The notes under the pieces are model-generated. The model was not told where the DNA came from and made no database searches. It saw nothing but the letters and a program-made list of their open reading frames with translations. Of a stretch of 64,000 nucleotides of DNA, positions 19,402-28,504 are shown one piece after another; the first letter of the stretch is position 1, and the number at the start of each line of letters is the position of its first letter. The stretch lies in NCBI RefSeq assembly GCF_000176235.1, contig NZ_ACZV01000005.1:992001-1056000 (forward strand), given 5' to 3'. The position numbers were made by a program, and so were the translations under genes. The stretch is from Vibrio orientalis CIP 102891 = ATCC 33934. Lineage in GTDB: Bacteria > Pseudomonadota > Gammaproteobacteria > Enterobacterales > Vibrionaceae.

Positions 19402-20184
19402 ATGAAAATGAGGTATAAAATCATACTGATAATATTGTGCCTACTATTTGCCCTCTCTACGCTTATCGCGTTTTTAACCCACGGTGATTATATCGACTCC
19501 CGCAATGACGTGTGGTTCGAAAGCAACACCCTCTTTGTCCTTATCTTCATTTTCGTTATCTCTAGAAATACTATCCTAGACAATGGTTTTATTAAATATG
19601 GCTTTTTACTGCTCATATTTAATCAGGCTTATGATGTGATCACTGAAATCAATTATTTAGATGCTATCTCAGATAGATACGATCTGGTAGATACTATGAT
19701 TGAAGATGGAAGCCTTCAAATTGCCTACCTTTTGATCGCATTTGGCTTTACCAAGTTGATCAAACAAATTAACGAGGAAGCCTGCATTGACGAACTCACT
19801 GGGCTCTATAACCGTAAGAAATTATCGTCAATCAGAATGAAGCATTTTGATCTTATCTATTTGGATCTCGATGGTTTAAAGAAGGTCAATGATAGTAAAG
19901 GACATGCGGTTGGTGACTTAATGATTATCCGTTTTGCACAAGCGATTAATCAGGTCATCGGTCGCCATGAACAAGCGTTCAGAGTTGGTGGTGATGAATT
20001 CGTAATCGTTGTTAAACCGAATGAGGGGCAGCAACTTATCGATAGGCTCGAACAAGAGCTACAAGGTGAGGCCATCAAGTTTAGCTATGGCATTGAGGCA
20101 ACGAGTATAAATGAACTTACCCAAGCACTGGAAAAAACCGATCAGGCAATGTATGAAATGAAAAACTCCCAGCGAAATCACTGA
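19402..20184 (+). CDS. Membrane diguanylate cyclase (GGDEF)
   Basis: A 260-residue protein. About four hydrophobic helices in the first 115 residues form a membrane sensor part; the rest is a GGDEF domain with DELTGLYNRKK, IYLDLDGLKKVND and an intact RVGGDEFVIVV active site. The domain is somewhat short because the end after GGDEF is compact. It probably makes cyclic di-GMP. It follows the polyamine-binding proteins, and polyamine signals are known to feed into c-di-GMP pathways in Vibrio, but no direct link is shown. AAGGATG lies upstream of the ATG. Confidence 0.9.
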   Translation: MKMRYKIILIILCLLFALSTLIAFLTHGDYIDSRNDVWFESNTLFVLIFIFVISRNTILDNGFIKYGFLLLIFNQAYDVITEINYLDAISDRYDLVDTMIEDGSLQIAYLLIAFGFTKLIKQINEEACIDELTGLYNRKKLSSIRMKHFDLIYLDLDGLKKVNDSKGHAVGDLMIIRFAQAINQVIGRHEQAFRVGGDEFVIVVKPNEGQQLIDRLEQELQGEAIKFSYGIEATSINELTQALEKTDQAMYEMKNSQRNH

Positions 20185-20208
20185 GAGCTTTTCATTTGCA
20201 GATAGTGA

Positions 20209-20946
20209 TTAAGCGTGCTTAACATCAGAAGATTGTAAGCTAAGGATCTCTCTGACAAGTTTAGGAACTTCTATACTTGCTTTTCCGTAACGCTTTTCTT
20301 CAAACTCACTCTCCACCGCACTTGGCTCTAAGTTGATTTCTATTGTATGAGCGCCATGCATCTTAGCATCATGAACAAAGCCCGCCGCCGGATAAACCAC
20401 GCCAGATGTACCAATTGAAATGAAAAGATCGGCTTCTTCTAATGAAGAGTAAATATCTCCCATGCGCAGTGGCATTTCACCAAACCAAACTACATGGGGG
20501 CGCATTTGTGAAGGGATCTGACAGCAATGACATAAGTCACCGGTTTTAATTTCGCCTTTCTCTTCGATAACTTGGTTAGATTCGCTGCAGCGTGATTTTA
20601 AAAGCTCACCATGCATGTGGATAACATTTTCACTACCGCCGCGCTCATGCAGGTTATCGATATTTTGAGTAATGATGGTGACACTGCCATCTAATTGCTT
20701 TTCAAGCTCCCCTAAAGCGATATGTGCTGAATTCGGTTCAATAGATGGGTTTTGCAGCCCTAGCCTGCGCTGATTATAGAAGTCTTGAACAAGATCGGGA
20801 TCGCGTTCAAACCCTTCTGGTGTGGCAACATCCTCAATTCGGTGATTTTCCCAAAGACCATCCTGAGCTCGAAATGTTTGAATCCCTGATTCTGCTGAGA
20901 TTCCTGCACCCGTCAATACAACGACATTACGATATGGGAAGTTCAT
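20209..20946 (-). CDS. cobB: NAD-dependent protein deacylase (sirtuin)
   Basis: A 245-residue sirtuin with [26 protein letters not shown] and the catalytic HMHGE. The tyrosine and arginine in FYNQRRLGL match the pair that lets class III sirtuins bind succinyl-lysine. Zinc ligands are supplied by RCSESN and the LCHCCQ cluster, as in E. coli CobB. It removes acetyl or succinyl groups from lysines, for example activating acetyl-CoA synthetase. It lies close to pot genes, as in E. coli. Confidence 0.96.
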   Translation of the reverse strand: MNFPYRNVVVLTGAGISAESGIQTFRAQDGLWENHRIEDVATPEGFERDPDLVQDFYNQRRLGLQNPSIEPNSAHIALGELEKQLDGSVTIITQNIDNLHERGGSENVIHMHGELLKSRCSESNQVIEEKGEIKTGDLCHCCQIPSQMRPHVVWFGEMPLRMGDIYSSLEEADLFISIGTSGVVYPAAGFVHDAKMHGAHTIEINLEPSAVESEFEEKRYGKASIEVPKLVREILSLQSSDVKHA

Positions 20947-21060
20947 ACTGCATCCTTGTTAGTGTTCTTGAGGTTAGCTTAGCATCGTATGTTTATCTTC
21001 CCTAGCATTCGGAGTTAGACCATAGTCGAACTGGTGATTTTTAACCTAGTTTTTGTGAGG

Positions 21061-21091
21061 TTAAACAAAAGGCAGCCATAGCGGCTGCCTC
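21061..21091 (-). terminator. Terminator of amtB
   Basis: Arms AGGCAGCC and GGCTGCCT around a five-base loop; on the minus strand the stem runs into TTTTG. It lies 23 bases after the amtB stop. Confidence 0.85.
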
Positions 21092-21113
21092 AATAGCTTT
21101 ATCTGATAAATGA

Positions 21114-22334
21114 TTAATCTTCACTCGTCGAGGATATTTTATGGATTGCGAGGTCGGCACCGTTGAACTCATCTTCTTCAGAAAGACGTAGCCCCGACAT
21201 CTTATCGATAATACCGTAAACAATTAATGCGCCTATCAGAGCCACAGCGATGCCAGTAATGGTGCCTAGCAGTTGAACAGTGATGCTCACCCCGCCTAGC
21301 CCGCCTAACGCAGTTTGGCCAAAGATACCCGCAGCAACGCCGCCCCACGCGCCACAGACGCCGTGTAGCGGCCAAACCCCTAGCACATCATCAATCTTTG
21401 TTCTGTTTTGTAAGTAGGTAAATAGATAAACAAACAAGGCCCCTGCAATTGCACCAGTGATCAGTGCGCCAATTGGATGCATTAGGTCGGACCCGGCACA
21501 TACTGCCACTAAGCCTGCTAGAGGACCGTTGTGAATAAAGCCTGGGTCATTTTTGCCAGCAATTAGCGCAGCTACAATACCGCCAACCATCGCCATTAGT
21601 GAGTTCATTGCTACCAATCCACTGATTCCATTTAACGTCTGTGCTGACATCACGTTGAAACCAAACCAACCGACACAAAGAATCCATGCACCGAGTGCTA
21701 AAAATGGAATGTTAGAAGGCGCGAAGTTTGTATGTTTGCCCGCACGAATACGACCTTTGCGCATCCCTAAGAAGAGAACAGCAACTAATGCAATCCAGCC
21801 GCCAACGCCATGGACGACAACTGAACCTGCGAAGTCATGGAAGCCGTAACCGAACTGCGATTCAAACCAAGCTTGTAAACCAAAGTTACCGTTCCAGATC
21901 ATGCCCTCAAAAACTGGATACACCAATCCGACAGTAAAGAACGTTGCAATAAGTACCGGATAAAAACGAGCACGTTCCGCGATGCCACCAGATACTATTG
22001 CTGGAATTGCTGCCGCGAAAGTAAGTAGGAAGAAGAACTTAACCAATTCATAGCCATTTCCTTGCGATAATGTTTGAGCATCAGCAAAGAAGTTTGCTCC
22101 GTAGGCCACCCAATAACCGATAAAGAAATAAGCGAGTGCTGAGATACCAAAATCAGCAAGGATCTTTACCAACGCATTGACCTGGTTCTTATGTCGCACA
22201 GTCCCCACTTCAAGGAACGCAAAACCAGCGTGCATTAGGAACACCATAATCGCTCCGAGTAAAAGAAAAAGTGTGTCCGAACTTTGAGTCAGAGTTTGAA
22301 CCGCTCCGTGAACCTGACTGGCTGTGACGCTCAT
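21114..22334 (-). CDS. amtB: Ammonium transporter
   Basis: A 406-residue Amt/MEP/Rh channel with about eleven helices. Pore residues are recognisable: HDFAGSVVVHGVGG contributes the structural aspartate and first histidine, and WPLHGVCGAWGG the second histidine. The protein lacks a cleavable signal peptide. No glnK lies next to it, unlike in E. coli. A predicted sigma54 promoter and GGTG/CACC inverted repeats upstream suggest NtrC control, as for other amtB genes. Confidence 0.94.
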   Translation of the reverse strand: MSVTASQVHGAVQTLTQSSDTLFLLLGAIMVFLMHAGFAFLEVGTVRHKNQVNALVKILADFGISALAYFFIGYWVAYGANFFADAQTLSQGNGYELVKFFFLLTFAAAIPAIVSGGIAERARFYPVLIATFFTVGLVYPVFEGMIWNGNFGLQAWFESQFGYGFHDFAGSVVVHGVGGWIALVAVLFLGMRKGRIRAGKHTNFAPSNIPFLALGAWILCVGWFGFNVMSAQTLNGISGLVAMNSLMAMVGGIVAALIAGKNDPGFIHNGPLAGLVAVCAGSDLMHPIGALITGAIAGALFVYLFTYLQNRTKIDDVLGVWPLHGVCGAWGGVAAGIFGQTALGGLGGVSITVQLLGTITGIAVALIGALIVYGIIDKMSGLRLSEEDEFNGADLAIHKISSTSED

Positions 22335-22386
22335 CCGTGTGTGTCTCCATTCTGTTGTTGCGCACTTTACCTGTGCATCAAATAAT

Positions 22387-22411
22387 CGAGCTCACCATTG
22401 TGGTGAGCTCG
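22387..22411. repeat. Perfect palindrome in the amtB leader
   Basis: Two perfect 11-base arms (CGAGCTCACCA and its complement) around a three-base centre. The core TCACCA-N3-TGGTGA resembles the NtrC site GCACCA-N3-TGGTGC. It lies inside the predicted transcript, between promoter and start codon, so it could act as operator or as RNA hairpin. Confidence 0.7.
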
Positions 22412-22427
22412 CTAGTAGATTGGATAT

Positions 22428-22445
22428 GGCAAGTTGTATGCCATT
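22428..22445 (-). promoter_or_regulatory. Predicted sigma54 promoter of amtB
   Basis: On the minus strand TGGCATACAACTTGCC places GG and GC exactly 12 bases apart, as in -24/-12 promoters. Transcription would start near 22417, about 83 bases before the amtB ATG. Confidence 0.65.
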
Positions 22446-22568
22446 AACTGATGATTTTATAAACTCTGACTAACCAACTGAATTAGCGAAGGTTTATACG
22501 GCAACCCAATTAGTAATTATCACATCATACAAACAACCAATGCGTTAAGTCGCACAGATTTGGTGAGC

Positions 22569-22602
22569 ATGCACCAGAATAATGCGATTGCTTGTGGTGC
22601 AT
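22569..22602. promoter_or_regulatory. Inverted repeat, possible NtrC enhancer for amtB
   Basis: Arms ATGCACCA and TGGTGCAT are 18 bases apart, about 150-185 bases upstream of the predicted amtB start. The arms match NtrC half-sites, but the spacing is wider than the usual site. An adjacent TGGTG (22561-22565) pairs with the first arm to make a closer second site. Confidence 0.45.
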
Positions 22603-22604
22603 AA

Positions 22605-22633
22605 TAAAAAGCCCTGACAATGTCAGGGCTTAA
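22605..22633 (-). terminator. Terminator of the formate dehydrogenase operon
   Basis: Arms AAGCCCTGAC and GTCAGGGCTT around a three-base centre, running into TTTTTAT on the minus strand. It lies 29 bases past the last gene of the operon. Confidence 0.9.
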
Positions 22634-22661
22634 GATTTTAACTTTTGAGTATCGTACTTTC

Positions 22662-23078
22662 TTAAAGGTTAGGACCTTTAGAAAAGCTGAATGGCTCGTT
22701 TGCTTGTAACTTTTTCATGCCTTGGATCATTCGTAGTAGCCAGAACACGATAGCGACCATACCAAACACCATACCAACATATGGAATATAGTAAGCAATC
22801 TCATCGATGATGTGGCTCTTGTACCAATAATCGTTAAGGCCGACCAATACACCATTTGAGGTAGCAACGGTAATAATCAGTACGACAAAGTACGTTAGGT
22901 TCAAGAAAAATGAACGAATCAGACCATAATAGTGTGAATCAACAATTTCGCCGTCTTCACCTTTATCTAATCGGTAACCCGCATAGATAATTGCTACCAC
23001 GCCTGAGATTAAACAAGTAAACGGTGTAAAAAAGCTAAGGACATACGCGACCCAAATACCTTTGTTAGGCTTGCTCAT
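22662..23078 (-). CDS. DUF4870-like small membrane protein
   Basis: A 138-residue protein with three to four membrane helices (near residues 10-30, 50-70, 95-120). The early part (KGIWVAYVLSFFTPFTCLISGVVAIIYAGYR) resembles DUF4870/TIM44-associated small membrane proteins. Its function is unknown. It overlaps the end of the cytochrome b gene by 14 bases, so it is translated with the formate dehydrogenase operon and may help the membrane subunit (inference). Confidence 0.75.
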   Translation of the reverse strand: MSKPNKGIWVAYVLSFFTPFTCLISGVVAIIYAGYRLDKGEDGEIVDSHYYGLIRSFFLNLTYFVVLIITVATSNGVLVGLNDYWYKSHIIDEIAYYIPYVGMVFGMVAIVFWLLRMIQGMKKLQANEPFSFSKGPNL

Positions 23079-24111
23079 TTGTTTGCGCTCCTTTCACTTC
23101 TTTAACAGCAGCACCCTGCTCTTCTCGCTCTTTCGCCATGACTTCTTCGTACCACAAGTCATGGTGCTCTTTCGCCCAAGTCTCATCGACTTCACCAGTG
23201 ACCATACCTTCCAGCGCGCCTTCCATACCAAACAAACCAATATAGATATGGAACACAAAGCCACAAATGAGGATCAAGGCAGCAAGCATGTGGACAAGGT
23301 TAGAGAATTCCATATCGCGACGTGTCTGGCCAAAGATAGGAAAATCTAGCACTAAGCCACTGAACGCAACCACTGTGCCCACCACGATAAGCAGCCAAAA
23401 TAGCGCTTTTTCACCGGCGTTAGAGAACTCAGCCGAAGGATGCGAACCCTTGTGTTTACCAACCATACCGCCCAGTTTCATAAACCATGCGATATCCACC
23501 TTCTTAAAGGTCGACTTACGCCACCACTTCACAAGCACGCATAGTAGTAAAACGTAGAAGATCGGACCAATGTAGTTATGGTACTGCTTGGCCAACATAA
23601 CGATAAAGCCCCATAACTCTGACGGGATGTAAGGCTTTAGGAAATGCTTACCATAAACCAACATCAAGCCACTAAACGCTAATGTTAAGAAGGTAAACGC
23701 CATGCTCCAGTGGAGTGCTCGATCAAGTCGAGACCAACGTTTAATCTTCTTACCCGTTCTAGGGGCACTCAGCATTAGTGGGCCAATGACAATATACATT
23801 AGCGTCACAAAGGCAATACTACCGAAAATTGCCACAGCTCCCGCTGGCGACATCCATTTTTCTTTCAAAATGTACCAGGTTTGACCCGGGGTACTAATCA
23901 GCATTCCGTGCTCTGGGGACTGAGATGTTGTGTAGCCTACTTCACCATCACGAACTTGACGCCAAAAATCGGCACCAGCCAATTGGGTCATTTCACGTTG
24001 TGCAACTTCAGACTCTTTTTGCTCAGCATGCGCAGGCAACGACAAAGCAAACAGTAATGCTGCCATCATAGACAGCATTACAAGAGATGCACGTTTAAAC
24101 ATTGAAAACAT
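23065..24111 (-). CDS. fdhC: Formate dehydrogenase cytochrome b subunit (gamma)
   Basis: A 348-residue FdnI/FdoI-type membrane subunit that passes electrons from the Fe-S subunit to quinone. It has a cleavable signal (ending near LPAHA), an extra-cytoplasmic segment, then five hydrophobic helices. Histidines for haem b are seen in LDRALHWSMAF, AKQYHNYIG, VHMLAALI and FVFHIYIG. The N-terminal extension of ~90 residues before the b-type core is characteristic of the FDH3-type gamma subunit. It is 14 bases downstream of fdhB. Confidence 0.92.
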   Translation of the reverse strand: MFSMFKRASLVMLSMMAALLFALSLPAHAEQKESEVAQREMTQLAGADFWRQVRDGEVGYTTSQSPEHGMLISTPGQTWYILKEKWMSPAGAVAIFGSIAFVTLMYIVIGPLMLSAPRTGKKIKRWSRLDRALHWSMAFTFLTLAFSGLMLVYGKHFLKPYIPSELWGFIVMLAKQYHNYIGPIFYVLLLCVLVKWWRKSTFKKVDIAWFMKLGGMVGKHKGSHPSAEFSNAGEKALFWLLIVVGTVVAFSGLVLDFPIFGQTRRDMEFSNLVHMLAALILICGFVFHIYIGLFGMEGALEGMVTGEVDETWAKEHHDLWYEEVMAKEREEQGAAVKEVKGAQTNEQA

Positions 24112-24125
24112 GTATCTCTCCAGTC

Positions 24126-24734
24126 TTAGCTTTTCGTTGCGTCGTAAGACAGATCGTTACCGTCTGTCCAACCCGCGCCTTTAGCACCGCGCTCAACAAC
24201 ACGCTGGCGGAAGATATCAGAGACTTTCTCTGCATCACCCGCTAGAAGTGCTTTTGTCGAACATAGCGAAGCACACATTGGCAGTTTGCCTTCAGCAATA
24301 CGGTTCGCACCGTATTTCTGACGCTCTTCTACTGAGCCAGGTTCCGTTTCCGGACCGCCGGCACAGAATGTACATTTATCCATCTTACCTCGTTCACCAA
24401 ACGCTTCTTGTTTAGGGAACTGAGGTGCACCAAACGGACAAGCAAACAGACAGTAGCCACAACCGATACAAAGATCTTTATTGTGAAGTACGATGCCGTC
24501 TTCTGTGTGCTCGAAACAGTCAGCAGGACAAACTGCCATACATGGCGCGTCAGTACAGTGCATACAAGCAACAGAAATCGAGTTCTCACCCGGCTCACCG
24601 TCGTTAAGTGTGACCACACGGCGACGTTGAATGCCCCACTCTAGCGCATCATCGTTTTCGTTCTTACATGCAGTGACACAACCGTTACATTCGATGCAGC
24701 GCTTAGTGTCACAAAGGAATTTCATTCTAGCCAT
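24126..24734 (-). CDS. fdhB: Formate dehydrogenase iron-sulfur subunit (beta)
   Basis: A 202-residue ferredoxin-like electron-transfer subunit. Four cysteine clusters are visible: CDTKRCIECNGCVTACK, CMHCTDAPCMAVCPADC, CIGCGYCLFACPFGAP and CTFCAGG...CASLC, enough for four [4Fe-4S] centres. It lacks the C-terminal anchor helix of E. coli FdnH, so the gamma subunit alone holds the complex. It lies between fdhA and the cytochrome gene, 11 bases after fdhA. Confidence 0.94.
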   Translation of the reverse strand: MARMKFLCDTKRCIECNGCVTACKNENDDALEWGIQRRRVVTLNDGEPGENSISVACMHCTDAPCMAVCPADCFEHTEDGIVLHNKDLCIGCGYCLFACPFGAPQFPKQEAFGERGKMDKCTFCAGGPETEPGSVEERQKYGANRIAEGKLPMCASLCSTKALLAGDAEKVSDIFRQRVVERGAKGAGWTDGNDLSYDATKS

Positions 24735-24745
24735 CTGTTGACTCC

Positions 24746-27601
24746 TTAAGCTTTGCGAATGTTACATAGGGTGACTTTAGTTTCCTGCATTTGTGTCACA
24801 GGGTCGTAACCATAAGTCGTTGCGATGTTTGCCGATTCACCAATTACGTATGGGTCAGCACCTTCAGGGTATTTGTCACGAAGATCTTCACCTTGGAACT
24901 TACCGCCGAAGTGGAATGGGATAAATGCCAGACCCGGTTTAACGCGGCGTGTCACCATCGCTTTAACGTGAATACGGCCTTTTTCTGCACCTTCAACCCA
25001 AACCATGTCGCCATCTTTAAAGCCAAGATCGTTAGCATCTTTCGGGTTCACTTCAACAAACATCTCTTGTTGTAGTTCCGCTAGCCATGGGTTAGAACGT
25101 GTTTCTTCACCACCACCTTCGTACTCAACCAGACGACCAGAGGTAAGGATGATTGGGTATTCGCCCGATACATCTTTATCTTGGATCGATTTATACATGG
25201 TAGGTAGACGGTAGATTGATTCACTGTCGTCCCATGTTGGGTAGTCAGCAACAAGATCACGACGAGGCGTGTAAAGCGGCTCACGGTGAAGTGGCACTCG
25301 GTCTGGGAAAGTCCACACAACAGCACGCGCTTTCGCATTACCGAAAGGAATACAGCCATGCTTAATCGCAACGCGCTGAATACCACCAGACAGATCTGTC
25401 TTCCAGTTTTTACCTTCAGCAGCTGCTTTTTCTTCAGCCGTTAGATCGTCCCACCAACCTAGAGATTTCAGTAGTTTATCGCTGAACTCTGGGTAGCCAT
25501 CTTCGATTTCACAACCTTTTGAGTAACTGTCTTCTGCAAGGATATTTGTACCTTCAAACTCTACACCGAAGCGGGCACGGAAGTTACCACCACCTTGAGC
25601 AACAGGTTTAGACGTATCGTAAAGAATATGCGTACCTGGGTGCTTCATTTCTGGCGTACCCCAACATGGCCAAGGCAGACCGTAAGTCTCACCATGCACA
25701 ACGCCACCTTCGGCTTCTAGAGAGGTTTTGTGGAATGTATGCCAGTTCTGTTGGTGTGCTTTTAGACGCTCAGGGCTTTGACCTGTGTAACCGATCGTCC
25801 ACATACCTTTGTTGAATTCACGAGTAATGTCTTCGATTAGTGGTTGGTTATTCTCAACTTTAACGTTTTTGAACAACTGATCCGAGAAACCCAGTTTCTT
25901 GGTTAGAAGGTACATGATTTCGTGGTCAGGCTTAGACTCAAACAATGGGTCCACGACTTTGTCACGCCACTGAATTGAGCGGTTTGACGCTGTCACACTA
26001 CCGTAAGTTTCGAATTGAGTTGTTGCTGGTAGAAGGTAAACACCATCAGTACGATCGTTCATTACCGCTGCAACCGTTGGGTATGGGTCAACGATAACCA
26101 TCATATCCAGCTTCTGCATCGCCTTCTTCATCTCAACGCCACGAGTCTGCGAGTTAACCGCGTGACCCCAGTAGAACATAGCGCGGATGTTGTCGTTCTG
26201 TTCGATGTTGTCTTTGTTTTCTAATACACCATCAATCCAACGGGACACAGGAATGCCCATGTTGTTCATTGGTTTCTTGCCGCGGTATTCGTTTTGGTCA
26301 AAACGGTTTTGAACCCAAGCATGGTCAAGATCCCAAACTTTTGACCAGTGCTTCCACGCGCCGTCTGAGAGGCCGTAATAACCCGGAAGAGTATGAGACA
26401 GTACGCCAAGGTCAGTTGCACCCTGTACGTTATCGTGACCACGGAAAATGTTTGCGCCGCCGCCTGATTTACCCATGTTACCTAACGCTAGTTCAAGTAC
26501 ACAGTATGCACGAGTGTTGTTGTTACCCGTGGTGTGTTGAGTCCCCCCCATACACCAAACAACACAGCCTGGACGGTTTTCAGATAGAAGCTTCGCAGTC
26601 TGGTACACTTCTGCTTCAGTGACACCCGTTACACGTTCAACTTCTGCTGGGTTCCACTTAGCGACTTCTTCACGGATCTCTTCCATGCCGAACACGCGTT
26701 GGCGAATGAATTCTTTGTCTTCCCACTGGTTAGCGAAGACATGCCATAGAATACCCCAGATGAAAGCAACGTCTGAACCCGGACGAAGTGAAACATAGTG
26801 ATCAGATTTCGCAGCAGTACGAGTACGACGAGGATCCGCAACAACGATCTTACAGTTGTTTTTCTCTTTCGCAATGAGGATATGTTGCATCGCTACTGGG
26901 TGAGCTTCAGCAGGGTTTGAACCAATGAACAGCATCGACTTACAGTTGTGCATGTCGTTGAAAGAGTTAGTCATCGCACCGTAGCCCCAAGTGTTTGCTA
27001 CACCTGCAACCGTTGTTGAGTGACAAATACGTGCCTGGTGATCAACGTTGTTGGTGCCCCAAAGAGACGCCATTTTACGGAACATGTACGCTTGTTCGTT
27101 ATTGTGCTTAGCACTACCCAGCCAGTAAACTGAATCTGGACCAGACTCTTTACGAATCTCTAGTGTTTTATTACCAATTTCTTCAATTGCTTGATCCCAC
27201 GATAGTTTCTTCCACTTACCGTTTTCAAGCTTCATTGGGTATTTTAGACGACGTTCACCATGACCATGCTCACGCAGTGCTGCACCTTTCGCACAGTGGC
27301 CACCAGCATTGAATGGGTGGTCGAATGCAGGTTCCTGACCAGTCCAAACACCGTTTTGTACCTCTGCATAAATGCCACAACCCACTGAACAGTGAGAGCA
27401 GATTGTACGTTTGATCTCAGTTTTCGCATTTGGATCAATGGATTTAGCTTCCGCTTTCTTGATCATTCCCGGTGCGAAAAGACTGGCTCCAACCACAGCA
27501 CCACCAGCAGCAAGCGAGCTGTTTCTCATGAATGCACGGCGTGATACACCTAGTTGGTTTTGTTCTTTGCTCACGTTATCGGAGCGTTTAACTAATTTCA
27601 T
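24746..27601 (-). CDS. fdhA: Formate dehydrogenase catalytic subunit, Tat-exported, Cys type
   Basis: A 951-residue molybdopterin oxidoreductase. A twin-arginine signal (SRRAFMRNSSLAAGG, cleavage near AEA at 53) is followed by CSHCSVGC and a fourth cysteine in GGHCAKG, ligating [4Fe-4S]. At the active site HQARICHSTTV carries cysteine (TGT codon) where E. coli FDH-N has selenocysteine, so no UGA recoding is needed. The C-terminal MopB domain (VEVNPKDANDLGFKDGD) is intact. It oxidises formate to CO2 in the periplasm using a W- or Mo-bis-MGD cofactor; nearby tupABC favour tungsten, which is inference. Confidence 0.96.
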   Translation of the reverse strand: MKLVKRSDNVSKEQNQLGVSRRAFMRNSSLAAGGAVVGASLFAPGMIKKAEAKSIDPNAKTEIKRTICSHCSVGCGIYAEVQNGVWTGQEPAFDHPFNAGGHCAKGAALREHGHGERRLKYPMKLENGKWKKLSWDQAIEEIGNKTLEIRKESGPDSVYWLGSAKHNNEQAYMFRKMASLWGTNNVDHQARICHSTTVAGVANTWGYGAMTNSFNDMHNCKSMLFIGSNPAEAHPVAMQHILIAKEKNNCKIVVADPRRTRTAAKSDHYVSLRPGSDVAFIWGILWHVFANQWEDKEFIRQRVFGMEEIREEVAKWNPAEVERVTGVTEAEVYQTAKLLSENRPGCVVWCMGGTQHTTGNNNTRAYCVLELALGNMGKSGGGANIFRGHDNVQGATDLGVLSHTLPGYYGLSDGAWKHWSKVWDLDHAWVQNRFDQNEYRGKKPMNNMGIPVSRWIDGVLENKDNIEQNDNIRAMFYWGHAVNSQTRGVEMKKAMQKLDMMVIVDPYPTVAAVMNDRTDGVYLLPATTQFETYGSVTASNRSIQWRDKVVDPLFESKPDHEIMYLLTKKLGFSDQLFKNVKVENNQPLIEDITREFNKGMWTIGYTGQSPERLKAHQQNWHTFHKTSLEAEGGVVHGETYGLPWPCWGTPEMKHPGTHILYDTSKPVAQGGGNFRARFGVEFEGTNILAEDSYSKGCEIEDGYPEFSDKLLKSLGWWDDLTAEEKAAAEGKNWKTDLSGGIQRVAIKHGCIPFGNAKARAVVWTFPDRVPLHREPLYTPRRDLVADYPTWDDSESIYRLPTMYKSIQDKDVSGEYPIILTSGRLVEYEGGGEETRSNPWLAELQQEMFVEVNPKDANDLGFKDGDMVWVEGAEKGRIHVKAMVTRRVKPGLAFIPFHFGGKFQGEDLRDKYPEGADPYVIGESANIATTYGYDPVTQMQETKVTLCNIRKA

Positions 27602-27611
27602 CGGTTAGCTC

Positions 27612-27809
27612 CTATAGCGTTTCGTAGTAGTCACGAATGTGCTGGGTTTCGTGATAACCCGTTTTCTTAACGTCTTGTTTTGGTGCTACAGACTCTGAAG
27701 CGCTAGCCACTTTTGTTGTTCCAGCGACTACGGCTCCAGCAACTGCTGCGGTCGTCAAGCCTTTGAGAAGGTCCCTACGGCTTTGGTTTAACTCTTTATT
27801 ATCTTTCAT
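27612..27809 (-). CDS. Small Tat-leader protein of the formate dehydrogenase operon
   Basis: A 65-residue protein, ten bases upstream of fdhA. It starts MKDNKELNQSRRDLLKGL, a textbook twin-arginine signal, followed by an alanine-rich hydrophobic stretch and probable cleavage after VASA, leaving only about 27 residues ending GYHETQHIRDYYETL. Such proteins are commonly annotated as formate dehydrogenase region TAT target. It may be a small periplasmic subunit riding with, or regulating, the folded enzyme; function unproven. Confidence 0.88.
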   Translation of the reverse strand: MKDNKELNQSRRDLLKGLTTAAVAGAVVAGTTKVASASESVAPKQDVKKTGYHETQHIRDYYETL

Positions 27810-27856
27810 TATTGCTTCCTTACCCTTTTAGTAGGTATTGCTATCGACGTGAAACG

Positions 27857-28492
27857 TTATTTTTGAGCTTGCTCGTACTCAGTTACGTTTTTCACATCAA
27901 TTTTTAATTTGTTTTTACTACTTGCGGTATTGGCGCTGAAACGGACCTGCTCAAGTGTCATAAACGCTTGAGCAAGTTCAGCCACTGCGCGGTAGAAGTT
28001 TGCGTTTTTGGCGTTCTTCACTTGTTTGGTTAAAGACTCAAACCAAGTACCAAGGTGTTTATTGAAGAAGACTTGCTGTAGTTCCTCTTCCTCCCCGGTA
28101 AGAACAGACATCACTTCGCACAGCGCTGAAAAATGATCTTCTGGCTCTTTTACTTGCTCTTCTCGCTCTAAGCCTAGTAATGCTAGGTCGTGACGAATAG
28201 ACGCGAGTGGTTTTTCCATTAACGAACCAGTTAAGTGCCAAGAGGCAAATGGCACAACCTCTCCACGACCAATACCGATGAAGAGTTCTTGGTATTCATC
28301 CGCAAGTGCTTCTGGTTGGATCTCTAGCGCGGCATGCTTAAGCTGGTTCCAAGCAAGTTGCATCGCACTCTCACTTTGTTCCGTTTCCAGTTGTGATAGA
28401 AATTCAACTAACTCACTGGTTGGTTGCTGACGAAACAGTGTTGAAAGCAGCAAATAAATGTCAGCGCGAATGGTTTGTTGTTGATTATCCAT
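27857..28492 (-). CDS. TorD/DmsD-family molybdoenzyme chaperone
   Basis: A 211-residue all-helical protein of the TorD family. The segment EYQELFIGIGRGEVVPFASWHLTGSLMEKPL matches the family signature (Y-x-x-LF-G-GRGE...P-x-x-S). Such chaperones bind the twin-arginine signal of a partner and hold it back until the cofactor is inserted. It lies in the fdh operon between the polyferredoxin-like gene and the Tat-leader gene, so FdhA is the likely client. Confidence 0.9.
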   Translation of the reverse strand: MDNQQQTIRADIYLLLSTLFRQQPTSELVEFLSQLETEQSESAMQLAWNQLKHAALEIQPEALADEYQELFIGIGRGEVVPFASWHLTGSLMEKPLASIRHDLALLGLEREEQVKEPEDHFSALCEVMSVLTGEEEELQQVFFNKHLGTWFESLTKQVKNAKNANFYRAVAELAQAFMTLEQVRFSANTASSKNKLKIDVKNVTEYEQAQK

Positions 28493-28504
28493 TGGTAGTT
28501 CGCC

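Larger units (their letters stand above)
22335..22661. other. Intergenic region upstream of amtB
   Basis: A 327-base gap with no gene. It holds the amtB leader with a perfect palindrome, a predicted sigma54 promoter, distal inverted repeats and the terminator of the upstream DUF4870 gene; each is listed separately. Confidence 0.7.

Noticed and set aside
24746..27601. Possible selenocysteine in the formate dehydrogenase
   Set aside because: The active-site codon is TGT (Cys), and no in-frame TGA occurs in the gene.
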